From Palsa-506 sp963755815 (GTDB taxonomy: Bacteria > Actinomycetota > Actinomycetes > Streptosporangiales > Streptosporangiaceae), in contig CAVWLF010000003.1 of NCBI GenBank assembly GCA_963755815.1, positions 558,001 to 622,000 of the forward strand: 64,000 bases of DNA, written 5' to 3'. Positions 1 through 8,552 of the stretch are shown piece by piece. The translations under genes were made by a program, and so were the position numbers. The notes under the pieces are model-generated. The model saw only the letters and a list, made by a program, of their open reading frames with translations. It was not told where the DNA came from and did not search any database. How positions within the stretch are numbered: position 1 is the first letter of the stretch; every line of letters begins with the position of its first letter.

Positions 1-1501
1 ACCGCCGGCCGCGAACGGCGGAGCAGCCATTCCGGCCTGGGCCACGGTGGCCATCCGGCGGTCCCGCGGCGCGGAGCCGGTCCGGCCGGCGGCGGCCCAG
101 ACCCGCGAGCCGGCCGTCCAGTCGGCCCGCAGCCCGGCGGCCATGCAGTCCCGCGCGGTGCCGCCAGCCCAGGAGCGCCAGCCGTCCGCCGCCCGGCGCG
201 CGGCACCGCCGCCCGCGCCCCCGGGCGGGCCTGCAGCGCCCGCCCGCCTCGCGCTCCCGGCGGCACATGCGTCGGCCTCGGCGCGCCTCGCGCTACGGGG
301 TGCACCTGTGTCGTCCTCGGCCCGCCCTGCGACCCCAGCTGCCCCGCCAGTAACGGCCCCGCCTGCAACTGGCCTGCCTCCGGCGGCCTCGGCCCGGCCA
401 GCGCGCCCGGCGGCGACGGCTGGCACGGTGCCGCTTGCGCCGTTGCCCGCTGCCCGCCCGCCCCAGCCAGTCGCGCCCCCGTCCGTCGCGCCGAAGCCCG
501 TTACAGCTGCGCCCAGCACACCCGCGCCGGTCACGCCCGCGCCGCCGGCCGCCGGTCCTCCGTCCGTGACGGTGACCGGCGACCGGCAGGACGGCCGTCC
601 GCTGCGGGTCGTCGAGCGCGCGCTGCGCGGGCCCGGTGACCATCGCGGCGACGGCTGGCACGACCGCGTGGTGGTAGTCCCGGGCGGCCACCGGCCGGGA
701 CGACCCGACTTCCAGCAGCGGGACCGCGCGCGGGCCAAGCTGCCGGTGGCGGGATCCCGCCGGATCGTGGTGCTCGGCTGCACGGTCGGCGCCGGCCAGA
801 CGATGACCGCGCTGATGACCGGGGAAGTGCTGGCCACCGTCCGGGGCGAACCAGTTGCGGTCCTTGATCTCAACCCCGGCCGCGGCTCGCTCGCGGAGCG
901 GGCGGATTCGATGCCTGCCGTCGTGGCGGCCCAGGCGCCGGTGCCGTCGCAGCTCGCGGTGATCAGCAGTGGCGGCAGCCAGCCGGACGGCCCGCCCGGC
1001 GAGCCCGGCCGGGATGACGCCAGGGTATTCAAGCTGCTCTCCGCCCGTTACTCCCTCGCGCTCGCTGACCCGGCGGCGTCGGCCGTGCCCCGGGTGCTGG
1101 CCATCGCCGACCAGCTGGTCCTGGTCGCCCCGGCCAGCCAGGACGCGGCCCGGGCCATCGCGATGACGCTGGAGTGGCTGGAGGCGCACGGTTACGCCGG
1201 CCTCGCCGGGGGGTCCGCCATCGCGATCAACGGCGTCAGCAGGCAGACGATGCCCCATGTTGAGCAGGCGGAAGCGGTAGCGCGGGGCCGGTGCCGCGCG
1301 ATCGTCCGGGTGCCCTGGGACGATCAGCTCAGACGACCAGGGCCGGAACGAGCATCCGGCGCCGATCCCGGCGCGGCGCCGCCGGCCCGGCCCGGCGCCG
1401 GGCTGCTGGGCGCAGCGGCCGTGCAGGCGTACACCGCGCTGGCCGGCGTGCTCGTGGCTGGCCTCGCGACCGCGCCCGGGCTGCGGAGTGCGCAGCGGTG
1501 A
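1..1501 (+). CDS. MinD/ParA-like P-loop protein with long Pro/Ala-rich N-terminus (5' end cut by window edge)
   Basis: The frame is open to base 1. The first start in view is GTG at 47, so the true start may lie outside the window. Roughly residues 1-180 are Pro/Ala-rich and probably disordered. The C-terminal half resembles MinD/CpaE-type ATPases: a strand RRIVVLGC, a P-loop-like GCTVGAGQT, then VAVLDLNPG and a late NGVSRQ. The P-loop is degenerate, with Gln where the Walker A lysine is expected, so ATP binding or hydrolysis is doubtful. It lies 52 nt upstream of a VirB4-like ATPase and starts a five-gene same-strand cluster resembling a conjugation-type secretion system. A role in positioning or controlling that machine is inference. 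It could equally be a non-hydrolysing scaffold. Confidence 0.6.
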   Translation, partial: PPAANGGAAIPAWATVAIRRSRGAEPVRPAAAQTREPAVQSARSPAAMQSRAVPPAQERQPSAARRAAPPPAPPGGPAAPARLALPAAHASASARLALRGAPVSSSARPATPAAPPVTAPPATGLPPAASARPARPAATAGTVPLAPLPAARPPQPVAPPSVAPKPVTAAPSTPAPVTPAPPAAGPPSVTVTGDRQDGRPLRVVERALRGPGDHRGDGWHDRVVVVPGGHRPGRPDFQQRDRARAKLPVAGSRRIVVLGCTVGAGQTMTALMTGEVLATVRGEPVAVLDLNPGRGSLAERADSMPAVVAAQAPVPSQLAVISSGGSQPDGPPGEPGRDDARVFKLLSARYSLALADPAASAVPRVLAIADQLVLVAPASQDAARAIAMTLEWLEAHGYAGLAGGSAIAINGVSRQTMPHVEQAEAVARGRCRAIVRVPWDDQLRRPGPERASGADPGAAPPARPGAGLLGAAAVQAYTALAGVLVAGLATAPGLRSAQR

Positions 1502-1553
1502 GGCGCTCACCTGGACCGCTGACAAGGGCAGCCGAGCGCGGGACGGCGCGGCG

Positions 1554-4049
1554 ATGAGCGCGCGGACCGCCGGACGTAGCCGGCTTGCCGTCCGGTACTT
1601 CGATGACCGGATCCTGCTCACCGAGACGCACGGGTGGGCGTACTACCGGCTGCCCACCGTGTCCTATGAGTTCACCACCCCGCAGGAGCGGGAGACGCTC
1701 GCGACGAATATCACGGTCGCGCTGGCCGCGATCCGGATGACCGACGCCGAGGTGCACCTGCGCATCGCGCACCGTCCCTTCCCGGCCGGGCAGTGGGCGA
1801 CCGGGCTGGATGCGACGTCAGACGGCGGCCCGGGCTGGCTGGAATACCTGGAAGAGATGTACCAGCACGTGTGGGACAAGGAGTTCTGGACCAAGGAGAT
1901 CTACCTGGGCGTCCGGCTGGGCCAGCGCGGCATGCGCGCCCAGCTCTCCGGCGGCCCGTTCTCCCAGTTCATCAATCTCTACAAGGCCGGCGAGCAGGCC
2001 ATGGGCCTGGACGACGAGGCGGTCCCGTCAGCCGAGATCGCCCGCTGGACTGACCAGGCCGAGCGGCTGGGCCGGGCGCTCGGCTCCAGCGCCCTCGCCG
2101 CCCGGCATGCCAGCTCCGATGACATTGCCTGGCTGTTCCGGCACACATTAATGGGGACCCTGGGTGACCCGCGGCCGTCGGCGGCGAGGCGGCGGCAATG
2201 GGGCGCCGGCGAGATCGAGTCGCTGCTGGAAGGCCAGGTGCACAACGGGCGTACCCTGCTGCGGCTGGAGCATCCGGGCGGCGACTCGTACGCCGCGTTC
2301 CTGTCCTTCGCCCGCTTCCCCGACGTCATGTACTTCCCCGACGGCGAGCCCTGGCTGCATTACGCCGATTCGCTGCCGTTCCCGGTCGAGGTCAGCCTGC
2401 GGATGAAACTGATCCCGCCGGCCAAGGCGAGCAAGGACGTCGGCCGCAGGCTCGCGCACGCCCGGGACATGGACGCGCACATCAGGGAGGCCGGGGTGGA
2501 GATGCCGATCGCCCTGGCCGAGCAGATCGAGTCGGCCCGGCTGCTTGAGCACGGCATCACCAAGGAACGGCTGCCGTTCGTGTACGGTCACCACCGGCTG
2601 ATGGTGACCGCCCCGACCCGGGACCTGTGCGTGCGGCGGGCCGAGGCGGTGACCGAGCATTACCGGGACGCGGGCATCGATGTCGTCAACTCCACCGGGG
2701 ACCAGTTCTCGCTGCTGTGCGAATCGCTGCCGGGTGACAAGGTCAGGCTGAGCTCGTACCTGCAGCGGCAGCCCCTCTACACGATCGCGGGCGGGATGCC
2801 CACCGCCACGGTGGACATCGGCGACCGGGTCGCCGACGACGCCGGCTGGTCCGGCCCCTACATCGGCGAGACCCTCGGCCGGGCCCGGTCGCTGGTCAAT
2901 TTCGACCCGCTGGTGGCCGCGGCCCGCAACCGCCCGACCGCCATCGCGATCACCGGCGAGCCCGGCGGCGGCAAGACCACGCTCGCGCTGCTGCTGATCC
3001 TGCAGCTTGCGCTGCGCGGGGTGACCGTCGCGGTGATCGACCCGAAGGGCGATGCCGAGTCGCTGGTCCAGCTGCTGCACGAGCGCGGCCGCCAGGCCCG
3101 GGTGCTGCCGCTCGGCACCGCCGCGCCCGGCCTGCTCGACCCGTTCTCGTTCGGTGACGACCTGGCCGAGAAGCGGACGATGGCCACCGAGACGCTGCGC
3201 CTGCTGCTGCCGAGAATGAGCGAGGCACGGGAAAGCGCAATGGTTCAGGCCGTGGGGGCGATCGCCAGCGCGGAGCGCCCCAGCCTGGGCAAGGTCGTGG
3301 ACTATCTGGAGCAGTCCGCCGATCCCGCCTCGATGAACCTCGGGGCGGTGCTGCGCTCGATGGCGGAGATGCGGCTGGCCCGGCTGTGCTTCGCCCCGTC
3401 CGGCGGCGTCGGCATCGACGCGGCGGGCTGGACCACGGTGTTCACGCTGGCCGGCCTCACCCTGCCGGACGCCGCCGTGAAGCGCGACGACTACTCCTAC
3501 GAGCAGCGGCTGTCGGTAGCGCTGCTCTACCTGGTGTCGCAGTTCGCCCGGCGGCTGCTGAACGGCATGGACCGGCGGCTGCCGAAGGCGATCATCCTGG
3601 ACGAGGCGTGGGCCATCACCTCGACGCCGCAGGGCGCGAAGCTGATCCCCGAGGTCTCGCGGATGGGCCGGTCCCGCAATACCGCGCTGATCCTCGTCTC
3701 GCAGAACGCGGGCGACCTGCTGAACGAGCAGGTGACGAACTGCATCTCGGGTGTGTTCGCTTTCCGGTCCTCCGAGCGAGCGGAGGTAGCAAGCGTGATG
3801 GCCCTGCTGGGGGTGGAGCCATCCGATGAGCACAAGGCCGTACTGCGCGGTCTTGGCAACGGCGAGTGCATCTTCCGCGACCTGGACGGCCGGGCGGGCC
3901 GGATCGGCGTCGACCTCATTTCCCCGGAACTAACGAAATGGCTGGACACGAATCCGACCCGGGCCCGGCCCGACGCGGTACCCACGCCGCCGGTACCCGG
4001 TCCGGCGCCCGGCGGCGGGCAACCCGGGGTCCGCCCGCCGTCGAGCTAG
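1554..4049 (+). CDS. VirB4/TcpF/ConE-like type IV secretion ATPase
   Basis: This 831-residue protein looks like the VirB4-family motor that powers DNA or protein transfer through conjugation-type secretion channels at the inner face of the membrane. Walker A GEPGGGKTT lies at about residues 468-476, and Walker B IILDEAW, with the DE pair, at about 680-686. Motifs typical of the RecA-like core follow: SRMGRSRNTALILVSQNAGDLL and FRSSERAEV. The N-terminal 450 residues match the usual VirB4 N-domain in size. ATG 1554 is preferred over 1488: it has a GGGA ribosome site, and the 22 residues added by 1488 look non-coding. The next gene is VirB6-like and follows after 36 nt. The family call is strong; the transported substrate is unknown. 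Confidence 0.85.
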   Translation: MSARTAGRSRLAVRYFDDRILLTETHGWAYYRLPTVSYEFTTPQERETLATNITVALAAIRMTDAEVHLRIAHRPFPAGQWATGLDATSDGGPGWLEYLEEMYQHVWDKEFWTKEIYLGVRLGQRGMRAQLSGGPFSQFINLYKAGEQAMGLDDEAVPSAEIARWTDQAERLGRALGSSALAARHASSDDIAWLFRHTLMGTLGDPRPSAARRRQWGAGEIESLLEGQVHNGRTLLRLEHPGGDSYAAFLSFARFPDVMYFPDGEPWLHYADSLPFPVEVSLRMKLIPPAKASKDVGRRLAHARDMDAHIREAGVEMPIALAEQIESARLLEHGITKERLPFVYGHHRLMVTAPTRDLCVRRAEAVTEHYRDAGIDVVNSTGDQFSLLCESLPGDKVRLSSYLQRQPLYTIAGGMPTATVDIGDRVADDAGWSGPYIGETLGRARSLVNFDPLVAAARNRPTAIAITGEPGGGKTTLALLLILQLALRGVTVAVIDPKGDAESLVQLLHERGRQARVLPLGTAAPGLLDPFSFGDDLAEKRTMATETLRLLLPRMSEARESAMVQAVGAIASAERPSLGKVVDYLEQSADPASMNLGAVLRSMAEMRLARLCFAPSGGVGIDAAGWTTVFTLAGLTLPDAAVKRDDYSYEQRLSVALLYLVSQFARRLLNGMDRRLPKAIILDEAWAITSTPQGAKLIPEVSRMGRSRNTALILVSQNAGDLLNEQVTNCISGVFAFRSSERAEVASVMALLGVEPSDEHKAVLRGLGNGECIFRDLDGRAGRIGVDLISPELTKWLDTNPTRARPDAVPTPPVPGPAPGGGQPGVRPPSS

Positions 4050-4085
4050 CCAGGCATTTCACCTGACCCCCCAGGAGCCCCCCCG

Positions 4086-6734
4086 ATGGTCAGCCTTCTC
4101 CGCCGGATCCCGCGCCGGACCGTGCTGGTGCTTGCCCTGGCCGCCGCGACCGTCGGCGTGCCCGGGCTGGCCCGGGCCGCGGGGCCCGGGCCGGCGGTTA
4201 CCGCGCACGCGGCGGCGATAGCCAGGCACGCCGCTCCGGTTACCAGGCCCGCGGCGAAGGCACCCGGGCGTGCGGGGCAGGCGCCCGGGCGGGCGGCGCA
4301 TCCGGCCGCGGCGGTGCTGCTCGCGGCGCAGGCACCCGACGTCAGCGGGCTGACCGCCGGGCAGGCAGCGGGGGCCACTTCCGGCGGCGTCTGCCAGGTC
4401 CCGGGCATCGGCGACATTGGCGGGCTGCTCGGATTCTGCTCGGCCGGCAGCGGCCTGACCGAGGACCTGAACAACATCTGCCAGCCCTCGCTGCCCGATC
4501 CGGAACCGGCGACCGCGGGGATTGACTCGCTGGTCCGCCCGCCCGCCCAGCCCGGCCCGGTGCCGAAGACCCTGTACAACGAGTACGGGATGGCCGGCCA
4601 GTACTGGGCGGCGACCAACCTGCAGTGCTCGGACATGACCTCCCTGATCGGCAACAACGTTGCCGCCATGGTGTTCGACGTATCGAAATCGATCGACCGC
4701 GTCACGATCACCGTCTACCAGTCGGCCGCGGGCGAGGGCATACTCGGCTGGCTGAAGAATGCCGTCGACCGGCTCATCAGCGGCCTCGGCAACGCCATCT
4801 ACTTCCCGTACCTGGCCGTGGTCGTCATTATCGGCGCCATGTGGCTGGCCTGGCAGGGCCTGATCCGCAAGCGCGGCACCAGGACGCTGGAGGGAACTAT
4901 CTGGATGGTCGTGGCGTGCGCGGCGGCCATCTGGCTGATCGGCAGGCCGGCCGACTTCACCGGCATCGGCCAGACGGTCTCCGACGGCATCACCCAGACG
5001 CTCGACGTGGCGTTCGCCAAGTTGCCCAGCCCGGGCCAGGGCGGCTGCGTCCCCGTGCAGCGCAGCGACCCGCAGGCGCCGGCCAGCTTTGCCTTCACCG
5101 GGAGCAACGACGTCGTCGACCAGAATGCCGGGGAGCTATGGTCGGTGCTGGTCTGCAAGCCGTGGCTGGATGGCGAGTTCGGCACGACCAGCTTTGTCGC
5201 CGCGCCGGGCGGGCAGCGGACCCTGATCAACACGTACGCACGGCAACTGCTCTGGGCGCAGGCCATCGCCGTCAACGAGAAGCCCACCACCGCCCTGATC
5301 CAGGCCAAGCAGGCCACCTACGCGGGAATCGCCAGGAACATCCAGCAGCACGATCCCGGCATCTACCCGCTGTTCCAGGGCAAGCAATGGACGACACGCC
5401 TGGAAGTTGCCTTCGCCGCCCTCTTCGCCGCGGTCGTCGCCGGGGTACTGGTGATGCTGATCGCCGTCACACTCATCCTGCTCAAACTGGGCTTCCTGCT
5501 GCTGCTCGTGGCCGGGCCGTTCTTCCTGCTGATCGGGACGCATCCCGGCTTCGGGCGGGTGGTGGCGCTGCGCTGGTTCGAGCTGCTCATCGGAGTGCTG
5601 CTCAAGCAGGCCGCCGTCGCCCTGGTGCTGAGCGTCCTGCTGTACTGCTATGCCCTGATCATGGGCACGAGTGACGCCGTGCTGCCCTGGGCGCTGAAGA
5701 TCCTGATGATCGCGCTGGTGACGGTCGCGGTGTTCATCTACCGCCGGCCGTTCCAGCACCTCTTCTCCGCCGTCGGCTACGGGGTCATCGGCTCCCGGGA
5801 ACGGGCGGACGCCAGTCTCGCCCGCGCTGGTTCCACGGCGCGCGGCAACACCGTCGACGCGGCCACCCTCGCGGTGCCGGGTTTCGCCGGGTACCGGGCG
5901 GCTCGCTGGGCCCGGCGTAATCCCGGGCGGGCCGCCGGCGTGGCGGTCGGCGCCGCGGCGGCCGGAGCAGGCGCGGGCGCCGCGATGGCCGGGGCCAAGG
6001 CCGGCGCGGCAGGCGGGCCGGATCCGGATGGTACGGGCACCGCGGCCGGCCAGGATGGCTACTCGCCGGAAGTCGCCGTCGCGACGGCCGGCCGGGGGGG
6101 ACATGGCACCGCCGGCAACGGCGCGGCCGGGGACAACGGCGCGGCGGACAACGACGCGGACGCGGCGAACGGCAGCAGCCGTCCCGGCGTGGCGGCCCGC
6201 GCCCGGTCCTGGGGAGCCTCGGCGGGCGGCGGTTCCGGCCGCTCCGCCCCGCCGCTGAATCTTCCGTCCCGGGACGGCTCGGCCAGCCCGCCGGGCCGGA
6301 ATGGCAACGGCAATGGCGCCGCGGCCGGCTACGGCGCAGCGGCCGGCTACCGCGCAGCAACGGGCAGCGGGGGCCGCGCGGGCCGCGCGGCCGGACCGGC
6401 CAGTGCCCCGCCCGCCCGGGCCCAGGCCGGCCCGCCGCCCGCTCCCGGCTGGCGGCCCGCCGCCACGGCCAGGCCGCTGGCATCCCGGTCCGCTTCCGGG
6501 CCCGATCCGGTCGCCGGAGGCGGCCGCGGTCCCGGGCCGGGCCGGGCCGCCGCCCCGCCCCGCCCGGCGCCGCCGCGCCCCGCCGCGCCGGGCCCGGCCG
6601 CCGGATCCCCGGCCGGCCGCCAGGCCCGGCCGGCCACCGGCGGCGCGGCCGCGCCCGCCGGGGGCCAGGCAGCCGGCGATGCAGCGGCGCCGCCGACCCC
6701 GTTCTGGCTCCGGCCGATCCGCCGCCGGAAGTAG
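4086..6734 (+). CDS. VirB6/ConG/TcpH-like polytopic membrane protein with low-complexity tail
   Basis: This 882-residue protein begins with a signal-like segment (basic MVSLLRRIPRR, then a hydrophobic stretch ending GLARA). About residues 60-230 are extracytoplasmic and contain several Cys. Membrane segments follow at about 240-290 (two), 440-475, 480-500, 510-530 and 540-565. A conserved-looking RRPFQHLFSAVGYGVIGS segment closes the membrane part. The last 300 residues are Gly/Ala/Pro/Arg-rich and disordered. Position between a VirB4-like ATPase and a one-TM protein plus wall hydrolase matches VirB6-type channel subunits in Gram-positive conjugation operons. The start ATG 4086 has CAGGAG upstream. 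Assignment rests on topology and context more than on motifs. Confidence 0.65.
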   Translation: MVSLLRRIPRRTVLVLALAAATVGVPGLARAAGPGPAVTAHAAAIARHAAPVTRPAAKAPGRAGQAPGRAAHPAAAVLLAAQAPDVSGLTAGQAAGATSGGVCQVPGIGDIGGLLGFCSAGSGLTEDLNNICQPSLPDPEPATAGIDSLVRPPAQPGPVPKTLYNEYGMAGQYWAATNLQCSDMTSLIGNNVAAMVFDVSKSIDRVTITVYQSAAGEGILGWLKNAVDRLISGLGNAIYFPYLAVVVIIGAMWLAWQGLIRKRGTRTLEGTIWMVVACAAAIWLIGRPADFTGIGQTVSDGITQTLDVAFAKLPSPGQGGCVPVQRSDPQAPASFAFTGSNDVVDQNAGELWSVLVCKPWLDGEFGTTSFVAAPGGQRTLINTYARQLLWAQAIAVNEKPTTALIQAKQATYAGIARNIQQHDPGIYPLFQGKQWTTRLEVAFAALFAAVVAGVLVMLIAVTLILLKLGFLLLLVAGPFFLLIGTHPGFGRVVALRWFELLIGVLLKQAAVALVLSVLLYCYALIMGTSDAVLPWALKILMIALVTVAVFIYRRPFQHLFSAVGYGVIGSRERADASLARAGSTARGNTVDAATLAVPGFAGYRAARWARRNPGRAAGVAVGAAAAGAGAGAAMAGAKAGAAGGPDPDGTGTAAGQDGYSPEVAVATAGRGGHGTAGNGAAGDNGAADNDADAANGSSRPGVAARARSWGASAGGGSGRSAPPLNLPSRDGSASPPGRNGNGNGAAAGYGAAAGYRAATGSGGRAGRAAGPASAPPARAQAGPPPAPGWRPAATARPLASRSASGPDPVAGGGRGPGPGRAAAPPRPAPPRPAAPGPAAGSPAGRQARPATGGAAAPAGGQAAGDAAAPPTPFWLRPIRRRK

Positions 6735-6745
6735 CCGGGGCAGCC

Positions 6746-7396
6746 ATGGATCCGACACCTGGCCAGCGGAAGGCGGCCTTCGTTGTCATCGTCCTCGCGC
6801 TGGCCGGGCTGGGCATCTTCCTGGTCCGGCCGGGCGCATCCGGGTCGGCCGCGCCCGCGCCGTCCCCGGCCGCATCCCGGGCGGCCACGACTCCGGCCAG
6901 CCCGGTGACCCAGCCCCCGGCCGCCAGCGGGCCGGCCACGGCGCCGCCGCCCGATCCGGCGTCCGGCGCCCCGGCCCGTATCTACCAGTGGCTCCCCTTC
7001 ACCGCGTCCGAGCTGACCAGGGCCGCGGCGCTGGCCACCAGGTTCGGTGACCTCTACGGCACCTCCTCCTACAGCGAGAACGCGGCCGAATACGTGCGGG
7101 CCATGCGGAATCTGATCTCGCCCCAGCTCGCCGGGGTGCTGGCGCGCGCGTACGCCACCCCCGGCGTCGCCGGGCCGCGGCTGCGAGCAAAACAGGTCTC
7201 GACGGGAACCGCAAGCATCAGCTCGCTGCGCGCGTTCGGCTCGGGCAGCATCACGTTCATCGTCACCATCAACCAGAAGATCACCTCCACGAAAGGCGTC
7301 AGCAGGAACACCGGGCAGTTCGCGGTGACCGTCTCCGGCTCCGGCCGCAGCTGGCAGGTAAGCGACATCGAGCTGGCCGCTGCGGGGAACACATGA
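6746..7396 (+). CDS. Single-TM VirB8/TcpC-like secretion component (putative)
   Basis: The 216-residue protein has one N-terminal membrane helix (AAFVVIVLALAGLGIFLV), a Pro/Ala/Thr-rich linker to about residue 75, then a compact 140-residue extracytoplasmic domain. The domain has helix-helix-strand spacing (ELTRAAALATRFGDLYGT..., then SITFIVTINQKITS and QFAVTVSGSGRSWQVSDIEL). This resembles the NTF2-like fold of VirB8, TcpC and ConB proteins, which scaffold conjugation channels. It starts 12 nt after the VirB6-like gene, and its stop overlaps the next start as ATGA, indicating translational coupling to the wall hydrolase. No sequence motif proves the family; the call comes from topology and operon order. 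Confidence 0.5.
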   Translation: MDPTPGQRKAAFVVIVLALAGLGIFLVRPGASGSAAPAPSPAASRAATTPASPVTQPPAASGPATAPPPDPASGAPARIYQWLPFTASELTRAAALATRFGDLYGTSSYSENAAEYVRAMRNLISPQLAGVLARAYATPGVAGPRLRAKQVSTGTASISSLRAFGSGSITFIVTINQKITSTKGVSRNTGQFAVTVSGSGRSWQVSDIELAAAGNT

Positions 7397-8511
7397 TGGG
7401 CCCGGGCGGCCATTCCGGCCGCAGCCGCGGCGCGGTGATCGCGATTGTCTGCGTGGCCGGGCTGGTCGGGCTGGGCCTTATCACCGCCCCGATGCTGCTC
7501 TTCGCCGGCAGCGGCGTGCTGTTCGAGTCCGGCTCCGGCTGCTCCGCGGCCAGGGGCGGCAATACCGGCCAGCCCCCGCCGAGCCAGCAGGCCGTCAACT
7601 CGATCCCGGCCAACTACCTGGCGATTTTCAAGGTGACCGGCCGTAAGTACGGGATCCCGTGGGTGATCCTGGCCGGCATCGCCAAGGTCGAGAGCAACGA
7701 CGGCCGGACGACTTTGCCAGGCGTGCACAGCGCCGCGAACGCGTTCGGCGCGGCCGGCCCGATGCAGATCGGGATCGGCGGCGCGGCCGGCGATACCTGG
7801 GGCGGCGCGCCGGTCCACCCGGCGAGCGAGCATGTCAACGGGGTAGCGATTGACGCCAACCAGGACGGCGTGGCCAGCGTCTACGAGCCCGCGGATGCCG
7901 TGGCCGGCGCGGCCAGGTACCTGCTCGCGCATGGCGTGCTGGACAACGTGTCCGCCGCCATCTTTGCCTATAACCACCTGGAGTCCTACGTCCAGACGGT
8001 GGAGTCCTGGGCCGGGACCTATGCGGCCGGCGGCTTCTCGGTCAGCCCGGTGACGGTCGACAGCGCGCCGACCTGCCTGCCGGGCGTCGGCACCGCGTCC
8101 AACAACGCCGTCGCTACCGCCATTGCCTTCGCTGAGCAGCAGCTCGGCAAGCCCTACCAGTGGGGCGGCACGGGCCCGGACTCCTTCGACTGCTCCGGCC
8201 TGGTGATGGAGGCGTACCGGGCGGCCGGGATTGACATCCCGCGCACGTCGGAGGAGCAGTGGATCTGGGGGCCGCGGGTCCCGGCCAGCCAGGTCCAGCC
8301 GGGGGACCTGGCGTTCTTTGCCGGATCCGATGGCACCAGGGCGTCCCCCGGGCACGTCGGCATCGTGATCGGCGGCGGCTTCATGATCGAGGCGTACGCC
8401 ACCGGCTTCCCGATCCGCATCGCGCCCTACGGCAACCGCGATCCGGTCGGATTCACCCGCCCGTGGGAACACCGCGGCATCGTGCTGGCCGCGGTGGGCT
8501 CCGGCGGCTGA
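7393..8511 (+). CDS. CwlT-like bifunctional cell-wall hydrolase: lysozyme-like domain plus NlpC/P60
   Basis: The 372-residue protein has an N-terminal membrane anchor (about residues 15-40). A lytic transglycosylase/lysozyme-like domain follows at about 75-210, with likely catalytic Glu100 in AKVESNDG and the segment AAGPMQIG. A C-terminal NlpC/P60 endopeptidase domain runs from about 245 to 365. Its nucleophile is Cys267 in FDCSGLV and its general base is His321 in PGHVGIVIG. The same two-domain order occurs in CwlT and TcpG-type enzymes, which locally open peptidoglycan for Gram-positive conjugation machines. This supports the secretion-cluster reading. The ATGA overlap couples it to the preceding gene. 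NlpC/P60 is certain; the link to secretion is inferred. Confidence 0.88.
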   Translation: MMGPGGHSGRSRGAVIAIVCVAGLVGLGLITAPMLLFAGSGVLFESGSGCSAARGGNTGQPPPSQQAVNSIPANYLAIFKVTGRKYGIPWVILAGIAKVESNDGRTTLPGVHSAANAFGAAGPMQIGIGGAAGDTWGGAPVHPASEHVNGVAIDANQDGVASVYEPADAVAGAARYLLAHGVLDNVSAAIFAYNHLESYVQTVESWAGTYAAGGFSVSPVTVDSAPTCLPGVGTASNNAVATAIAFAEQQLGKPYQWGGTGPDSFDCSGLVMEAYRAAGIDIPRTSEEQWIWGPRVPASQVQPGDLAFFAGSDGTRASPGHVGIVIGGGFMIEAYATGFPIRIAPYGNRDPVGFTRPWEHRGIVLAAVGSGG

Positions 8512-8552
8512 GGGCGCGTGAGAGCCTGGGGGCAAATACCCGGGAGGCCAAG

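Noticed and set aside
2148..3833. 561-codon frame antisense to the VirB4-like gene
   Set aside because: VirB4 motifs are unmistakable on the plus strand. The antisense product is His/Arg/Gly-rich without motifs.
1..8511. Integrative conjugative element boundary or attachment site
   Set aside because: No tRNA gene, integrase, relaxase or flanking direct repeat was seen in the window. The element reading stays open only for sequence upstream of base 1.
8259..8552. Longer N-terminus for the acyl-CoA dehydrogenase
   Set aside because: The upstream frame overlaps the wall-hydrolase gene and is Arg/Gly/His-rich. ATG 8553 has a proper ribosome site and the family N-terminus.
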